Assembly (NCBI GenBank): GCA_039566865.1
Contig: CM076948.1
Span: 11,729,001 to 11,793,000 of the forward strand
Length of the DNA stretch: 64,000 nucleotides
Source of the DNA: Aurelia coerulea
Lineage: Eukaryota; Cnidaria; Scyphozoa; Semaeostomeae; Ulmaridae
Direction of reading: 5' to 3'
The position numbers and the translations under genes were made by a program. Shown here piece after piece: positions 47,962-57,944 of this stretch (the stretch's first letter is position 1; each line of letters opens with the position of its first letter). The notes beneath the pieces are model-generated. The model was given only the letters and a program-made list of their open reading frames with translations. It made no database searches and was not told the DNA's origin.

Positions 47962-49072
47962 CCGGGTGTCCCAAAAGAAGTTCCGACGTTTGATTGAACG
48001 CAGAGAGAAAGGCCTTGAATTTGGCAATTTCTATCCATTCGAGTTACATGCTAGACATTTCAACTTACAGTTTGGCATATCATAAGAAGAAGTCCGTAAT
48101 ATGCAAATGGAGCTATGAGCTCTAATATTTCAGTTTCATGTTGAAGGCAAAACCAGAGAGGTTTGTACGCCTTCCTGCTTCATGATGGTGATTGGGGACT
48201 CCCTGGATGAGGAACACAAAAATTGGATTGACAATTCGTTCATTGCCTTGACCACGATCAAGATTTCTACTCATGAACATATTGAGAGTCAAGGCCAGTT
48301 TCCAGTCAGTAGAATTTTCGGAGCGGGTGGAAATTCGTTTATTTACAAGAGAAAACGTCACTTTGTAACTGAATAGAACTTAGGTTTGAATGATTTTTGA
48401 TTGTGTAAAATTTCGCCTGCTCAGAAAATTCCGCAGGCTGGAAATTAGCTTTATGCTGTGAAGAATCGAGTAAAAAAGGTCTCTGGAGGAAAACGGTTTG
48501 CTGATGTTTTTGTTGCATTATACCAACTGGGAATTTCAAATGGGAATTTTTCTGTTTAGAAGTTTCACGGAATGGAACAACCTGTCTTTTCTTTAACTAA
48601 ATAATAGTTTTCAATTCTTTCTTTGACCTGTCATGTGCCATATAATACAAGTGCATTTTTCTGGCTTCGTGCAGCTCGAATTGAGTGGTTAAGGATAAGC
48701 TTAGTTTTCCCCCGAGACGTATTCGATTTTTTGAAAATTACTACAAATATGCTCAATGAGCAAAGCTCTTGCTCGTTGTCAAGGTAATGAACGAAATCTT
48801 CAATTCAGTTTTTGTGCGTTGCTCATCCGGAGATTCCCCTTTCACCGCGATGATGCAGGAAGGCGCACAAATCACTCTGGTTTTGCCTTCAACATGAACA
48901 TGAAATGTTAGAGTTCATTACTTCATTTTCAGATTACTAATTTCTTCCCAAGATATGCCAAACTGTAAATTGAAATATTAAGCATGTAGCTAGGATGAAT
49001 AGAACCTGGCAGATTAAATGAATTTTCCTCTGCGTTCAATCAAACGCAAGAACATTTTTTTGGGACACCCGG
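47962..49072. mobile_element. Long-TIR element, CCGGGTG family, TA target
   Basis: CCGGGTGTCCCAAAAGAAGT at the left and an inverse end GGGACACCCGG at the right, with TA at 47960-47961 and 49073-49074. Arms of about 250 bp are inverted copies (for example GTTTGATTGAACGCAGAG, and GGCAAAACCAGAG against CTCTGGTTTTGCC). The hairpin MITE copy at 48291-48452 sits inside. Confidence 0.8.
48291..48452. mobile_element. Hairpin MITE of about 160 bp, copy 3, nested
   Basis: GGCCAGTTTCCAGTCAGTAG at the left and a diverged inverse ending GGCTGGAAATTAGC at the right. Confidence 0.65.
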
Positions 49073-49074
49073 TA

Positions 49075-49945
49075 GAATTTCTAAACTACCAAGGGAGGAT
49101 GCTTTCTTTGACTCAGCTGGAAACCTATTCCACAGCTTAGTAATTCCACGGAAAGAAAAACGCTTCTGCCAGTTTGCTGATTTTTTCTTTGGTACAACCT
49201 CAAGTCAAGTACCACGAAGCACCACAAAATATCTTTGAAGTACCACGAAGAGATCTTCTCGCTGGAGTGTTAGCTCTATTACAACCAAATGGGTATATCA
49301 ATGATTCAAACGACGCTTTGATGCACATTTCATTGTATGGTGAAAAGAACCTCCCTAATGACCTCAATAAAAGCATACTTCTCTTAACCTTAAATTCTAT
49401 CCACCAAACTGGTCGACTTGATTAGAAAATTTAAAGCTACGCTGCAAGTTCCACAACCACCATAGCCCGTTTTTTAGCTTTTATTAGAGTTTTAGTAGAG
49501 TTTTAGTAGAGTTATTTTGTAAGTAGAGTAATTAGTAGAGTAATTTTGTAAGTAGTTTAACTAGTTTTTTTCATCGTTCGTAGTTTAGTTGTATGTAGTT
49601 TAATGTTGCTTGTCTTTCTGTTTTGGCCATGGGGTAGTCATTGTCTTTCACTCCCCTTGGTATCGTCTCTGTGGTGGTGTATAGTAATTAGATAAGTACA
49701 GTAAAAAGTAAGATTTATTGCAAATATCTTATATGGATAGAAAAAACCTCAAGTCAGTCTCTGTATAACGTAGGTTATGGAAGGAGCATTGTGAGTTTTT
49801 GGAGAAGAGGTTACACAGGTATTCTGGAGTCAATCCATTGAGAGTTTTGAAGACCATAATCTTAGACTTATTATTGATGAGAGCTTCAATGGTCTTCCAA
49901 CCCAGCCCTTCTATAAGAGGTCTGCTTATTAAACTGAGCAACTAA
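49075..49945 (-). pseudogene. LINE C-terminal remnant split by a later LINE insertion
   Basis: The minus-strand blocks 49945-49757 (GLGWKTIEALINNKSKIMVF, LTPEYLCNLFSKNSQCS) and 49207-49075 belong to the family of the 35.0-kb copy. The insertion at 49208-49744 separates them. The 3' side is cut at the TA element at 49072. Confidence 0.75.
49208..49744 (+). mobile_element. Short 5'-truncated copy of the 31.3-kb LINE family, 12-bp duplication
   Basis: AACCTCAAGTCA at 49196-49207 is repeated at 49745-49756. The copy encodes only the last 60 or so residues (RRDLLAGVLALLQPNGYIND to a stop near 49424) and the 3' UTR, ending in AGAAAA. It landed inside the older LINE remnant. Confidence 0.9.
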
Positions 49946-50804
49946 CGGAAAACAGACCAAGTTATCCTTTCAAGAAGAAACCAAACATTTCCCATCTGTT
50001 GCAATTAATGACTAGGACTTGGACTTAGTTTTTTAGCAATCTCTCAACTAGGTATCTCCCTTTCAAAACTTTTCCATAGAAATCTCACATCACCTAATTA
50101 GCAAAAAGCTCCTCGCAGGATATTGGATTCGCATAAAGATCTCGAAATTACTTCAACTTAGCCTGCGCTAGAGTTTTACTTTAGGGGCTACTACAAATCC
50201 TCCCAGCTACTCATACTTAACATATCCTTCATACGCCCTCCCTCGACTGCTGTTCCTACGTGTGGTTTGGTGCTCCCAAACAACCTTGACCATAATTGAT
50301 TAAAATCTAGTCTAACACCATTTGCCTCATCAATGACCACAACCTCATCAAAATTCAAATCTCTCTTGCCCACAGGCGCCAGGGGCGGATCCAGGAGTTT
50401 TGGTGACAGGGTTGTATTGCGGCGAAGCCGCAATGAAGCGAAGGGTTGGGACCACGCCCTTTTATTTGTGAGGAAACGCCCTTTTTCTGTGCAGTTTTTG
50501 ACCACACCCTTAATGTTTTTAAGGGAGTTCCATGTTTGATAAAAGTATCATAGTTAAAGTCACTGTCACAGCATCAAGCCATTAGCGAAGTGAATTCTTT
50601 TCCATGTTGTTCAGTATGACTGTGTTTCAATCTTGCTCCAGAAACTTCATCATTGAATTTATCTTCCCCTTTCTGTTCAAAAGCAAGTTGTTTTTATTCT
50701 CTCAGGCTTCTATGTTCATGAAGATTTTCAGGAATGTATTGAAGTGCTGTGCTGCTGCTCAAGGGCCTCAAGCTAACTGCTGAGGAGGGGCTAAGCGCCC
50801 CTGT

Positions 50805-52026
50805 CTGCTGTTTATCCATAGCTATCTCACTGACAGGAGGCAGAGGGTAAAGGTTAACGGTTCATTCAGCACATGGACAGAAACCGTCCGAGGAGTACCG
50901 CAAGGTTCAGTCTTAGGACCCCTTTTGTTTAATATATACCTAAATGACCTTTTCATCTTCCTAGAGGAAACGGAAATCTGTAATTACGCTGACGACACAA
51001 CTATTTATGCGTGTGGTCCTAACATCGAAAATGTCATCATGCATTTAGAAAATGATGCCCTCAAAATAACTGAATGGTTTCCAAACAACTTTATGAAACT
51101 AAATGAAGACAAATGCCACTTAATGATTTTTGGTGCAAAAGGAAATAATGAAATATCAATTACAATAGGCGAGGCCTGTGTGAAAGAAAGTACAGAGGAA
51201 AATCTTATCGGCATAACTTTCGATCAATCACTTTCTTTCAAACAACATGTCAAGGCTCTTTGCAAAAAGGCTGGCCAAAAACTCCATGCTCTCGCCAGAA
51301 TATCACGTTACATGGACACTAAAAAACTACAGCAGTTAAAGAGGGCGTTTGTGTTATCTCAATTTAGTTACTGTCCACTTGTTTGGATGTTTTATGATAG
51401 AACTTTGGACCATAGAATAAATCACACACAAGAAAGGGCATTACGCATAGCATATAAAGATTACGGAAATGATTTTGGCTCTCTCTTGGAACAGACCAAA
51501 TCGGTACCAATCCATGTAAGAAACCTACAGTTGTTAATGACAGAAATGTATAAAACCAAATTCGATCTAAACCCACCTTTCATGAAGGATATTTTCACGG
51601 AACGAAATATTAGCTACAATCTAAGGCGTGGCAATGATGCTCAACTTCCAAAGGTACGGACTACGTCATTTGGAATTGAGAGCATAACCTACCTTGGAAA
51701 TAAACTGTGGCAACTATTACCGCTAGAAATAAAACAATCCAATACCCTTCCTATTTTCAAAAAACGAATTAGATGCTGGAAAGGTGATAAATGCAACTGT
51801 AGGCTCTGCAAGATTTATATTCCTAAAGTGGGGTTCCTAACAGGATAGATGCTTTTATCATATAATCTTTTTGTAAATATACACGGATTGTACATTTCTT
51901 TTTTATGAATTTGTTTTAGTATCTGTAATATTTTCAAAGTAGGCCTTAATTAGCTGCATTGTAGCTATTCTTTTAAATTAGCCTACTAAAAAATAAAGAA
52001 ATAATAATAATAATAATAATAATAAC
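50805..52026 (+). pseudogene. 5'-truncated LINE reverse transcriptase, open C-terminal half
   Basis: From about 50815 the frame is open to a stop at 51846-51848. It reads HSYLTDRRQRVKVNGSFS, motif B (GVPQGSVLGPLLF), motif C (NYADDTTIYAC), FMKLNEDKCHLM, a long C-terminal region and a final Cys cluster (CNCRLCKIYIP). It is the closest relative in the window of the full copy at 53-58 kb, lacking ORF1, the endonuclease, the fingers and motif A. The 3' UTR has a hairpin (51938-51987) and ends in AAT repeats. Confidence 0.85.
51938..51987 (+). promoter_or_regulatory. LINE 3' hairpin
   Basis: AGTAGGC pairs with GCCTACT, with TTAGCT and TAGCTA conserved inside. Compare 57892-57944 and 46678-46725. 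Confidence 0.65.
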
Positions 52027-52632
52027 AGGGCTGACCCTACAAAACAGAGTTGTCTCTGCGTAGGAGAGTTTGAACCTCTCATTTGTCTTGCGCAATCAAA
52101 TTCGGGTTGGAGCGGGTTGGCACCGGGTTGAGAGCTCAAAATGAATGTGCCACCGGGTTGGTTTTTCCTTCCTCTATTGTAATATTTCGCAATTCATGAC
52201 TCACGGTATCTAACAAATGCGGTATGACAACAGATAATTATGTTCTGTCTCCTGAATACAGTACAACAAACACGCGATTGAAATCCCCACGTCATCGACA
52301 AGCAAAAGCTGATATCAGTTTTCAACAGCAGAAATTCACAGTATGCTCCTCCGTATGGTAAAAGCACACATATAGAATTGTATTGAAAAGAGTTTTCTGG
52401 AAATCTGACCGGTTTATTCAAACCTGTCAGCCCGGCCTAGATCCGCCCCTGGGCGCTATGTCTGTGTTTTGTCTCTTCTATCGCTACTGCCACGGACACT
52501 GCTCAGAGGAGTGCAGTACATTATGTCTGACCCCTAAGAGCAAAACAAATCACCAAACACGGTCCTCTGATGTCAATCATGGATACCCCGTTGCAGCCCC
52601 CAAAATCTCTCACTGTTTCCTATTCTAAGGTG

Positions 52633-52890
52633 CTGTTTATATGAGGAGGGCTGAAGTTTATTTTGCGCTTACATGGAGAGCTAGCCCTTCTAGGAGGGCT
52701 AGACATGATGGCACCAACCGGTCTGATCCTATCGTTCTACATTGATTCTAGTGTTTCCGCCAGCCCGCCTAGGAGGGCTATAGCCTTCTTGATTGCGTTT
52801 ACATGGGAAATATCCAGCCCTCCTAGGCGAGATCTTGGGTAATCAATAGCGAGATCTCGCCTAGGCGGGATAGCCGTCCTCTCATATAAA
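52633..52890. mobile_element. Palindrome-rich MITE
   Basis: GTTTATATGAGGAGGGCT at the left and an inverse ending CTCATATAAAC at the right. The interior is packed with CCTAGG-centred palindromes (AGCCCTCCTAGG, GCCTAGGCGGGA) and a GCGAGATCTCGC dyad. No coding frame. Confidence 0.6.
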
Positions 52891-53158
52891 CGAAAAACAA
52901 TTCTTTAAAGGACATGTCACACGACGAGGAGAGAAGAGGCGTGTTTTTGAGTTGCTCCGATGTCAGTGTGTTCTTATCTATTAAATACTTCTAAATAAAC
53001 GTATTTTTACTTTTACTTTACATGATAGCATTTCATTTACTTATTCGTCAATAAATCAAGAGCTTTCTCTGGAGTTTACTGGATATTAAAGCCAATTTGG
53101 GTACGAATTTCTGCAGCACGTGCAAGGCGAACCGAAGGTTAGGCCCAAATTCGTCGAG

Positions 53159-54655
53159 ATGGCAAAGGAAACAAAATTATGGGATATGGACACTGAAATC
53201 ATAAATGCAATCAACGAAATAAGAGCAAAAGATAGGAAAAGGCCATATTGTAGCACGATTACCACGAAACTCGGAAAAAAGAAATTTACTTGCACACCAA
53301 GCGAGGTTGACGATGCACTCAGACGTCTCGTGCAACAAAAACGGATCGAGAACCGAGGAGAAGATGGCGATGACTCCTACTTCGTGCTAGATATCTCTGA
53401 ATGGCCCGAATTACCAAGGAAAGAGAATGCTAATAATAAAACAGATAACGTAATTGCAGTCGAATCTACCAAGTACACTCCATTATCAGAATTTCTCTCG
53501 TTAAAACAACAAGTGGAGTTATTGAGGACAGTAGTCGAGAATAAAGATGAAGTCACAAGAAGCAACATTAGTAGGAGTAGGGATTTGGAACTCAAGGAGG
53601 AAATTTCTCTTTTAAAGAAGGAAAACGAATCATTGAGGAATGAGATTCGACGTAAAGATTTGATGATTGAGAGTTTTCAGACGGTTGACATAAATGCAAA
53701 CAATGAGGATGGAAAGCATGATTCTTTTTCTATTTCTAAACCAAATTTTAGGGTTGTCAAGAAAAAACATGCCCCCAATGAGTCACCAAAGCCCACATGG
53801 GAACCTTTCATCTGTGACCGGAACAGATTTTCTCCAATAGCACCGTCAGAATCGAACGAGGAGGAACTGTCGTTTGGAATAGATAATACAACTAAAAATC
53901 AATCAAAACGCTGCACAGGAAACTTTCAAGATCGGAGGAGAAAAGAAGAATTATCAGAAGAAACTACCGGAGCAATTGCACGCCCTTGGAAGCAAGCAGA
54001 AGGATTCCCACAGGACCAAAAAGTAGACAGGGAGTGGTCGAGCAAAACCAACGATGGCAGTGTTAGGAGAAAAACATTTGAAGTACGACCTGCTGCTGCA
54101 AACAATACTGCGAACAATAATCGACGAAATACTATTCCAGCGGAAGGCAAGAAGACGAGAAAAACGGTAGAAATTGTCGGAGACTCGTTGGTAAAGGATA
54201 TCCAGTCATACAAGATGAACGAAGCTACTGGAAATACGGACGAGAAAATTTTTGTCAAGTCATATTCTGGTGCAACTGTCGACTGCATGAATAGCCACGT
54301 TTGTCCAACTATTAAACGGGACCCAGGAAGAATCATCCTTCATTGTGGAACCAATGATCTTCGCTCGAAGGCTACACCAAAAGATATCGCAGAAGAGATA
54401 GTTGATCTAGGAAATTCAATGAAAACAAAAGAAAACACTGTGCTCATATCGGGACTGGTACCAAGAGGAGATCAGTGGCAGAATAAAGCAATGGAGGTAA
54501 ATCGATTTCTGAAGCAACTATGCGATTCTAAACATTTTTATTACATTGACAACACTAATATAACAGAGTTTCATTTAAATAGGAGTAGGCTTCATTTAAA
54601 CAGAGAGGGCACACGTATCCTTGCAAATAACTTTTTATATGCCCTCGGTTATTGA
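53159..54655 (+). CDS. LINE ORF1 protein with SGNH esterase domain
   Basis: 498 residues from an ATG in good context (GAGATGGCA). The frame is open further upstream but has no earlier ATG within it. Residues about 1-75 resemble a small winged-helix module (INAINEIRAKDRKRPY, then SEVDDALRRLVQQKRI). Residues about 112-172 form a charged coiled coil. Residues about 335-498 are an SGNH/GDSL hydrolase: GDSL with the nucleophile Ser at 343, GTND with Asn at 399, and His at 479 in RLHLNREG. The usual Asp before that His is replaced (NRSRLHL). CR1-group LINEs are known to carry such esterase ORF1 proteins, which bind RNA and self-associate. The stop is TGA followed by CTAG and lies in frame with ORF2. 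Confidence 0.9.
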   Translation: MAKETKLWDMDTEIINAINEIRAKDRKRPYCSTITTKLGKKKFTCTPSEVDDALRRLVQQKRIENRGEDGDDSYFVLDISEWPELPRKENANNKTDNVIAVESTKYTPLSEFLSLKQQVELLRTVVENKDEVTRSNISRSRDLELKEEISLLKKENESLRNEIRRKDLMIESFQTVDINANNEDGKHDSFSISKPNFRVVKKKHAPNESPKPTWEPFICDRNRFSPIAPSESNEEELSFGIDNTTKNQSKRCTGNFQDRRRKEELSEETTGAIARPWKQAEGFPQDQKVDREWSSKTNDGSVRRKTFEVRPAAANNTANNNRRNTIPAEGKKTRKTVEIVGDSLVKDIQSYKMNEATGNTDEKIFVKSYSGATVDCMNSHVCPTIKRDPGRIILHCGTNDLRSKATPKDIAEEIVDLGNSMKTKENTVLISGLVPRGDQWQNKAMEVNRFLKQLCDSKHFYYIDNTNITEFHLNRSRLHLNREGTRILANNFLYALGY

Positions 54656-54660
54656 CTAGC
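54653..54660 (+). promoter_or_regulatory. In-frame TGA with CTAG context between ORF1 and ORF2
   Basis: ORF1 ends TGA at 54653-54655. The next bases are CTAGC, and the same frame stays open for 40 codons until the ATG of ORF2 at 54776. UGA followed by CUAG is an established context for efficient stop-codon readthrough in animal mRNAs. Readthrough would yield an ORF1-ORF2 fusion; that is inference. Confidence 0.55.
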
Positions 54661-54775
54661 TAGCATCGAAGTTCTTCCTAATCAGCCTTCAGTACCTGTT
54701 CCATCTAACTCAGTTACTACTTCACAGCCAGGCGAGAGTGCCCATGACACAGAAAGGCCTCCCTTAAACCCAGAA

Positions 54776-57766
54776 ATGTCAGGTACTCCCTTAGACTCCT
54801 CCGCAGCTACCCCTCTTTCAGCTGACAATCATGCTACTGATGCCAGATCTACATTAAAGTTGCTAAGAGTAAGAAACATTGGTAGGGTCATTATAGGATA
54901 CCTAAATATCAATTCTGTTAGAAATAAATTTGATGCACTCAAAGAAATTGCTTCACAAAGTTTAGATGTATTGATGATTGCCGAAACAAAAATTGATGCT
55001 ACTTTTCCAACGGGGCAATTTGCCATAGATGGATTTGCAACTCCCTTTCGATTAGACAGAAATGCAAATGGTGGTGGCTTACTGGTCTATGTCCGAAGTG
55101 ATATACCTTCGCATCAATTAAAGTCTTTCAAATTTTCCGATGGTATCGAATGCATTAGTTTTGAAATAAATTTGAGGAAAAAGAAATGGGTACTTTTCAG
55201 TGTTTATCGACCACCAACCCAGTCTCAAGATCATTTATTTGAAAACCTTGGTCGTGCGATCGACCACTACAGTGAAACTTATGAAAACTTTATGTTCATA
55301 GGAGATTTTAATATGACTGAAACTGAGGAACAGCTCAAAAATTTCTTGGACCTTTATAGTCTTAAAAATCTTGTCAAGGAACCAACGTGCTATAAATCTC
55401 ATACACCAAGATGTATAGATCTTGTACTGACAAACCGAAACAGGAGCGTGCAACAAACTACCACAGTTGAAACTGATATATCAGATTTCCATAAAATGGT
55501 TGTTACTATCCTTAAAACTACTTTCCCCAAACAAGGACCAACGGTAATCAACTATAGAAATTATAGAAAATATAATGAAATTGCTTTCAGGAATGATCTT
55601 CGAGAGGAATTAGGGAAAATAGAGCCATTGGACTTGAATTACAGTTCATTTGAAACTACTTTTGATAGAGTTTTAGATAAACATGCTCCTGTTAAGAAAA
55701 AATATGTCCGGGCAAATGATAAACCATTTATGACTCGTGCTCTGCGTAAAGCGACCATGCTACGTTCTAGATTACGTAATAAATTCAACGAAGATCGAAC
55801 TGCTGAAAATTGGAACAAATTTCGCAAGCAACGAAACTCTTGTGTTAAGTTATTTCGGAAGGAAAAAAGAAATTATTACAATAACCTAGACATCTCACTT
55901 GTCACTGATAATAAGAAATTCTGGAAAACTGTGAAACCTTTTTTCTCGGACAAATCACAATCTAAGAATAAAATAGTGTTGATTGAAGATGAAACCATTA
56001 TTTCCAACGATGTTGAGGTAGCAGAAACTATGAACGAATTTTTCGTCACTGTGACGGATTCCCTTGGCATAAATGAAAACTCTAATTACGAAAATGCAAC
56101 AGAAGGAATCACAGATCCTATTGATGAGGCCGTACATAAGTTTTCCAATCATCCTAGCATTCTGAAAATTAAAGGTCGCTTTCAAGATGCTGGTTCCTTT
56201 ACTTTTCAGAAAGTTACCCCTGATACTGTTGACAAAGAGGTTAGGAATCTAAATCCTAAAAAAGCTACAACGCACAAAAATATTCCTCCTAAAATTCTTA
56301 AATCCAATTCTGATGTATGTGTAGAACCTCTGACGAAAATATTTAATGATTGCATAGAAAATTCGTCCTTTCCTGATGAACTAAAGTGTGCGGATGTCAC
56401 ATCTCTTCCCAAGAATGGACCAACCAACTCTAGGACCAACTTTAGGCCAATTAGCGTTCTACCTACGGTCTCAAAGATGTTTGAAAGAATAATGGATAAA
56501 CAGATAGTTGCTTATATTACACCCTTTTTATCATCACTTCTCTGTGGTTTTCGAAAAGGTTACAGTGCCCAGCATGCTCTCGTACGGCTCTTAGAAAAAT
56601 TCAAAATTAGCCTTGATGAAGGTGGTAAAGCAGGGGCTGTATTGATGGATCTGTCCAAGGCATTTGATTGCATCAGACACGATCTTTTGATTGCAAAATT
56701 GCACGCCTACGGTTTCTCTCGCGAAGCATTGGCACTAATTAATGATTACCTCACAAATAGACAACAAAGAGTCAAAGTAAATGGGTCATTTAGTTCTTGG
56801 AAAAGCGTCACACGCGGTGTTCCTCAGGGGTCAGTCTTAGGGCCTCTGTTATTCAACATATACATTAATGATCTTCTACTCTTCATTCAAAACTCGGATA
56901 TATGTAATTATGCAGATGATACTACAATCTATGCCTGCGATAAGAACCTGGGCAATATAGCTCATAGGCTTGAAAATGACTGTAGTGTAGCTTTAGAATG
57001 GTTTACCGACAACTTTATGAAATTAAATGCAGATAAATGCCATCTTTTGGTTCTTGGGCAGAGGTGTGATGATCCTGTTACTGTTAGGATTGGAAATGCT
57101 GATGTTGTAAATAGCTCCGAAGAGAAGCTACTCGGAGTTCAAATTGATAGCAAACTTTCCTTCGGTAATCATGTTTCCAAATTGTGTCAAAAGGCTAGCA
57201 ATAAACTTTATGCACTTGCTCGCATATCCCCTTACATGGATCAGAGCAAACTAAGAACACTCATGAGGGCATTTATTACCAGTCAGTTTCAATACTGTCC
57301 TTTAATCTGGATGTTTCACAGCAGGCAGCTCAGCCAAAAAATTAACAAAATACAGGAAAGGGCTCTGAGAATTACTTATAAGGATACTGAATCTACTTAT
57401 AGTGAGCTATTAGAGAAGGACTGTGCCGTTACGATTCATGCAAAGAACTTGCAGTTACTTATGACTGAGATGTACAAAACAAAAAATAACCTGAGCCCTT
57501 CATTCATGCACGAAATTTTCAGCGAAAATGAAAGTCATTACAATTTGCGTAACAATAACGAATTCTTCCAACCTAGGGTGAGATCTGTCAACAACGGAAC
57601 AGAAAGCATCCGATTTAAAGGTCCACAGCTGTGGCAAACGTTACCACCAACTATACGAAATTCAGAATCTCTTTGTCAGTTTAAAACAAAAATAAAAAAT
57701 TGGAACGGAGAAAATTGCCCATGTAAATTATGCCGCGTTTTTATTCCGAACTTGGGCTTTTTATGA
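54776..57766 (+). CDS. LINE ORF2: endonuclease and reverse transcriptase
   Basis: 996 residues, intact. Residues about 35-250 are an apurinic-type endonuclease: LNINS (Asn 44), AETKID (Glu 70), VYRPP, GDFNM (Asp 177, Asn 179) and SDFHKM (Asp 237, His 239). The RT follows: RPISVLPTVSKMFERI, motif A MDLSKAFD (Asp 625), motif B GVPQGS (from 681) and motif C YADD (712-715). The C-terminal region ends with a short Cys cluster (CPCKLC) and FIPNLGFL, as in the 51.8-kb copy. All catalytic residues I can check are present, so this copy may be capable of target-primed reverse transcription. The frame is open back to the ORF1 stop. Confidence 0.93.
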   Translation: MSGTPLDSSAATPLSADNHATDARSTLKLLRVRNIGRVIIGYLNINSVRNKFDALKEIASQSLDVLMIAETKIDATFPTGQFAIDGFATPFRLDRNANGGGLLVYVRSDIPSHQLKSFKFSDGIECISFEINLRKKKWVLFSVYRPPTQSQDHLFENLGRAIDHYSETYENFMFIGDFNMTETEEQLKNFLDLYSLKNLVKEPTCYKSHTPRCIDLVLTNRNRSVQQTTTVETDISDFHKMVVTILKTTFPKQGPTVINYRNYRKYNEIAFRNDLREELGKIEPLDLNYSSFETTFDRVLDKHAPVKKKYVRANDKPFMTRALRKATMLRSRLRNKFNEDRTAENWNKFRKQRNSCVKLFRKEKRNYYNNLDISLVTDNKKFWKTVKPFFSDKSQSKNKIVLIEDETIISNDVEVAETMNEFFVTVTDSLGINENSNYENATEGITDPIDEAVHKFSNHPSILKIKGRFQDAGSFTFQKVTPDTVDKEVRNLNPKKATTHKNIPPKILKSNSDVCVEPLTKIFNDCIENSSFPDELKCADVTSLPKNGPTNSRTNFRPISVLPTVSKMFERIMDKQIVAYITPFLSSLLCGFRKGYSAQHALVRLLEKFKISLDEGGKAGAVLMDLSKAFDCIRHDLLIAKLHAYGFSREALALINDYLTNRQQRVKVNGSFSSWKSVTRGVPQGSVLGPLLFNIYINDLLLFIQNSDICNYADDTTIYACDKNLGNIAHRLENDCSVALEWFTDNFMKLNADKCHLLVLGQRCDDPVTVRIGNADVVNSSEEKLLGVQIDSKLSFGNHVSKLCQKASNKLYALARISPYMDQSKLRTLMRAFITSQFQYCPLIWMFHSRQLSQKINKIQERALRITYKDTESTYSELLEKDCAVTIHAKNLQLLMTEMYKTKNNLSPSFMHEIFSENESHYNLRNNNEFFQPRVRSVNNGTESIRFKGPQLWQTLPPTIRNSESLCQFKTKIKNWNGENCPCKLCRVFIPNLGFL

Positions 57767-57891
57767 TGATAATATTTGAATATCTGCTTTTATACACTTT
57801 TATGCCTTTATACTGTATACTTTCGATGAATTGTAAATATTTTATCCCCTTTTTTCTGATGTAACATTTGTATTTTAAAATTTTAACTAAC

Positions 57892-57944
57892 GTTGGAATT
57901 AATTAGCTGACTACTTTTAGCTATATTTTTTATGTATCCAACGG
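57892..57944 (+). promoter_or_regulatory. LINE 3' hairpin
   Basis: CGTTGGA pairs with TCCAACG, with TTAGCT and TAGCTA inside. It lies shortly before the end of the element. Confidence 0.7.

Larger units (their letters stand above)
50380..52451. mobile_element. hAT-like element containing a LINE copy
   Basis: CAGGGGCGGATCCAGG at the left and GATCCGCCCCTG at the right are inverses. GGCGC lies on both sides (50375-50379, 52452-52456), shorter than the 8 bp expected for hAT. The interior includes the LINE fragment at 50805-52026. No hAT transposase is seen. Confidence 0.6.

Noticed and set aside
53377..54336. Minus-strand frames opposite LINE ORF1
   Set aside because: They are antisense shadows of a coding frame with recognisable esterase motifs.
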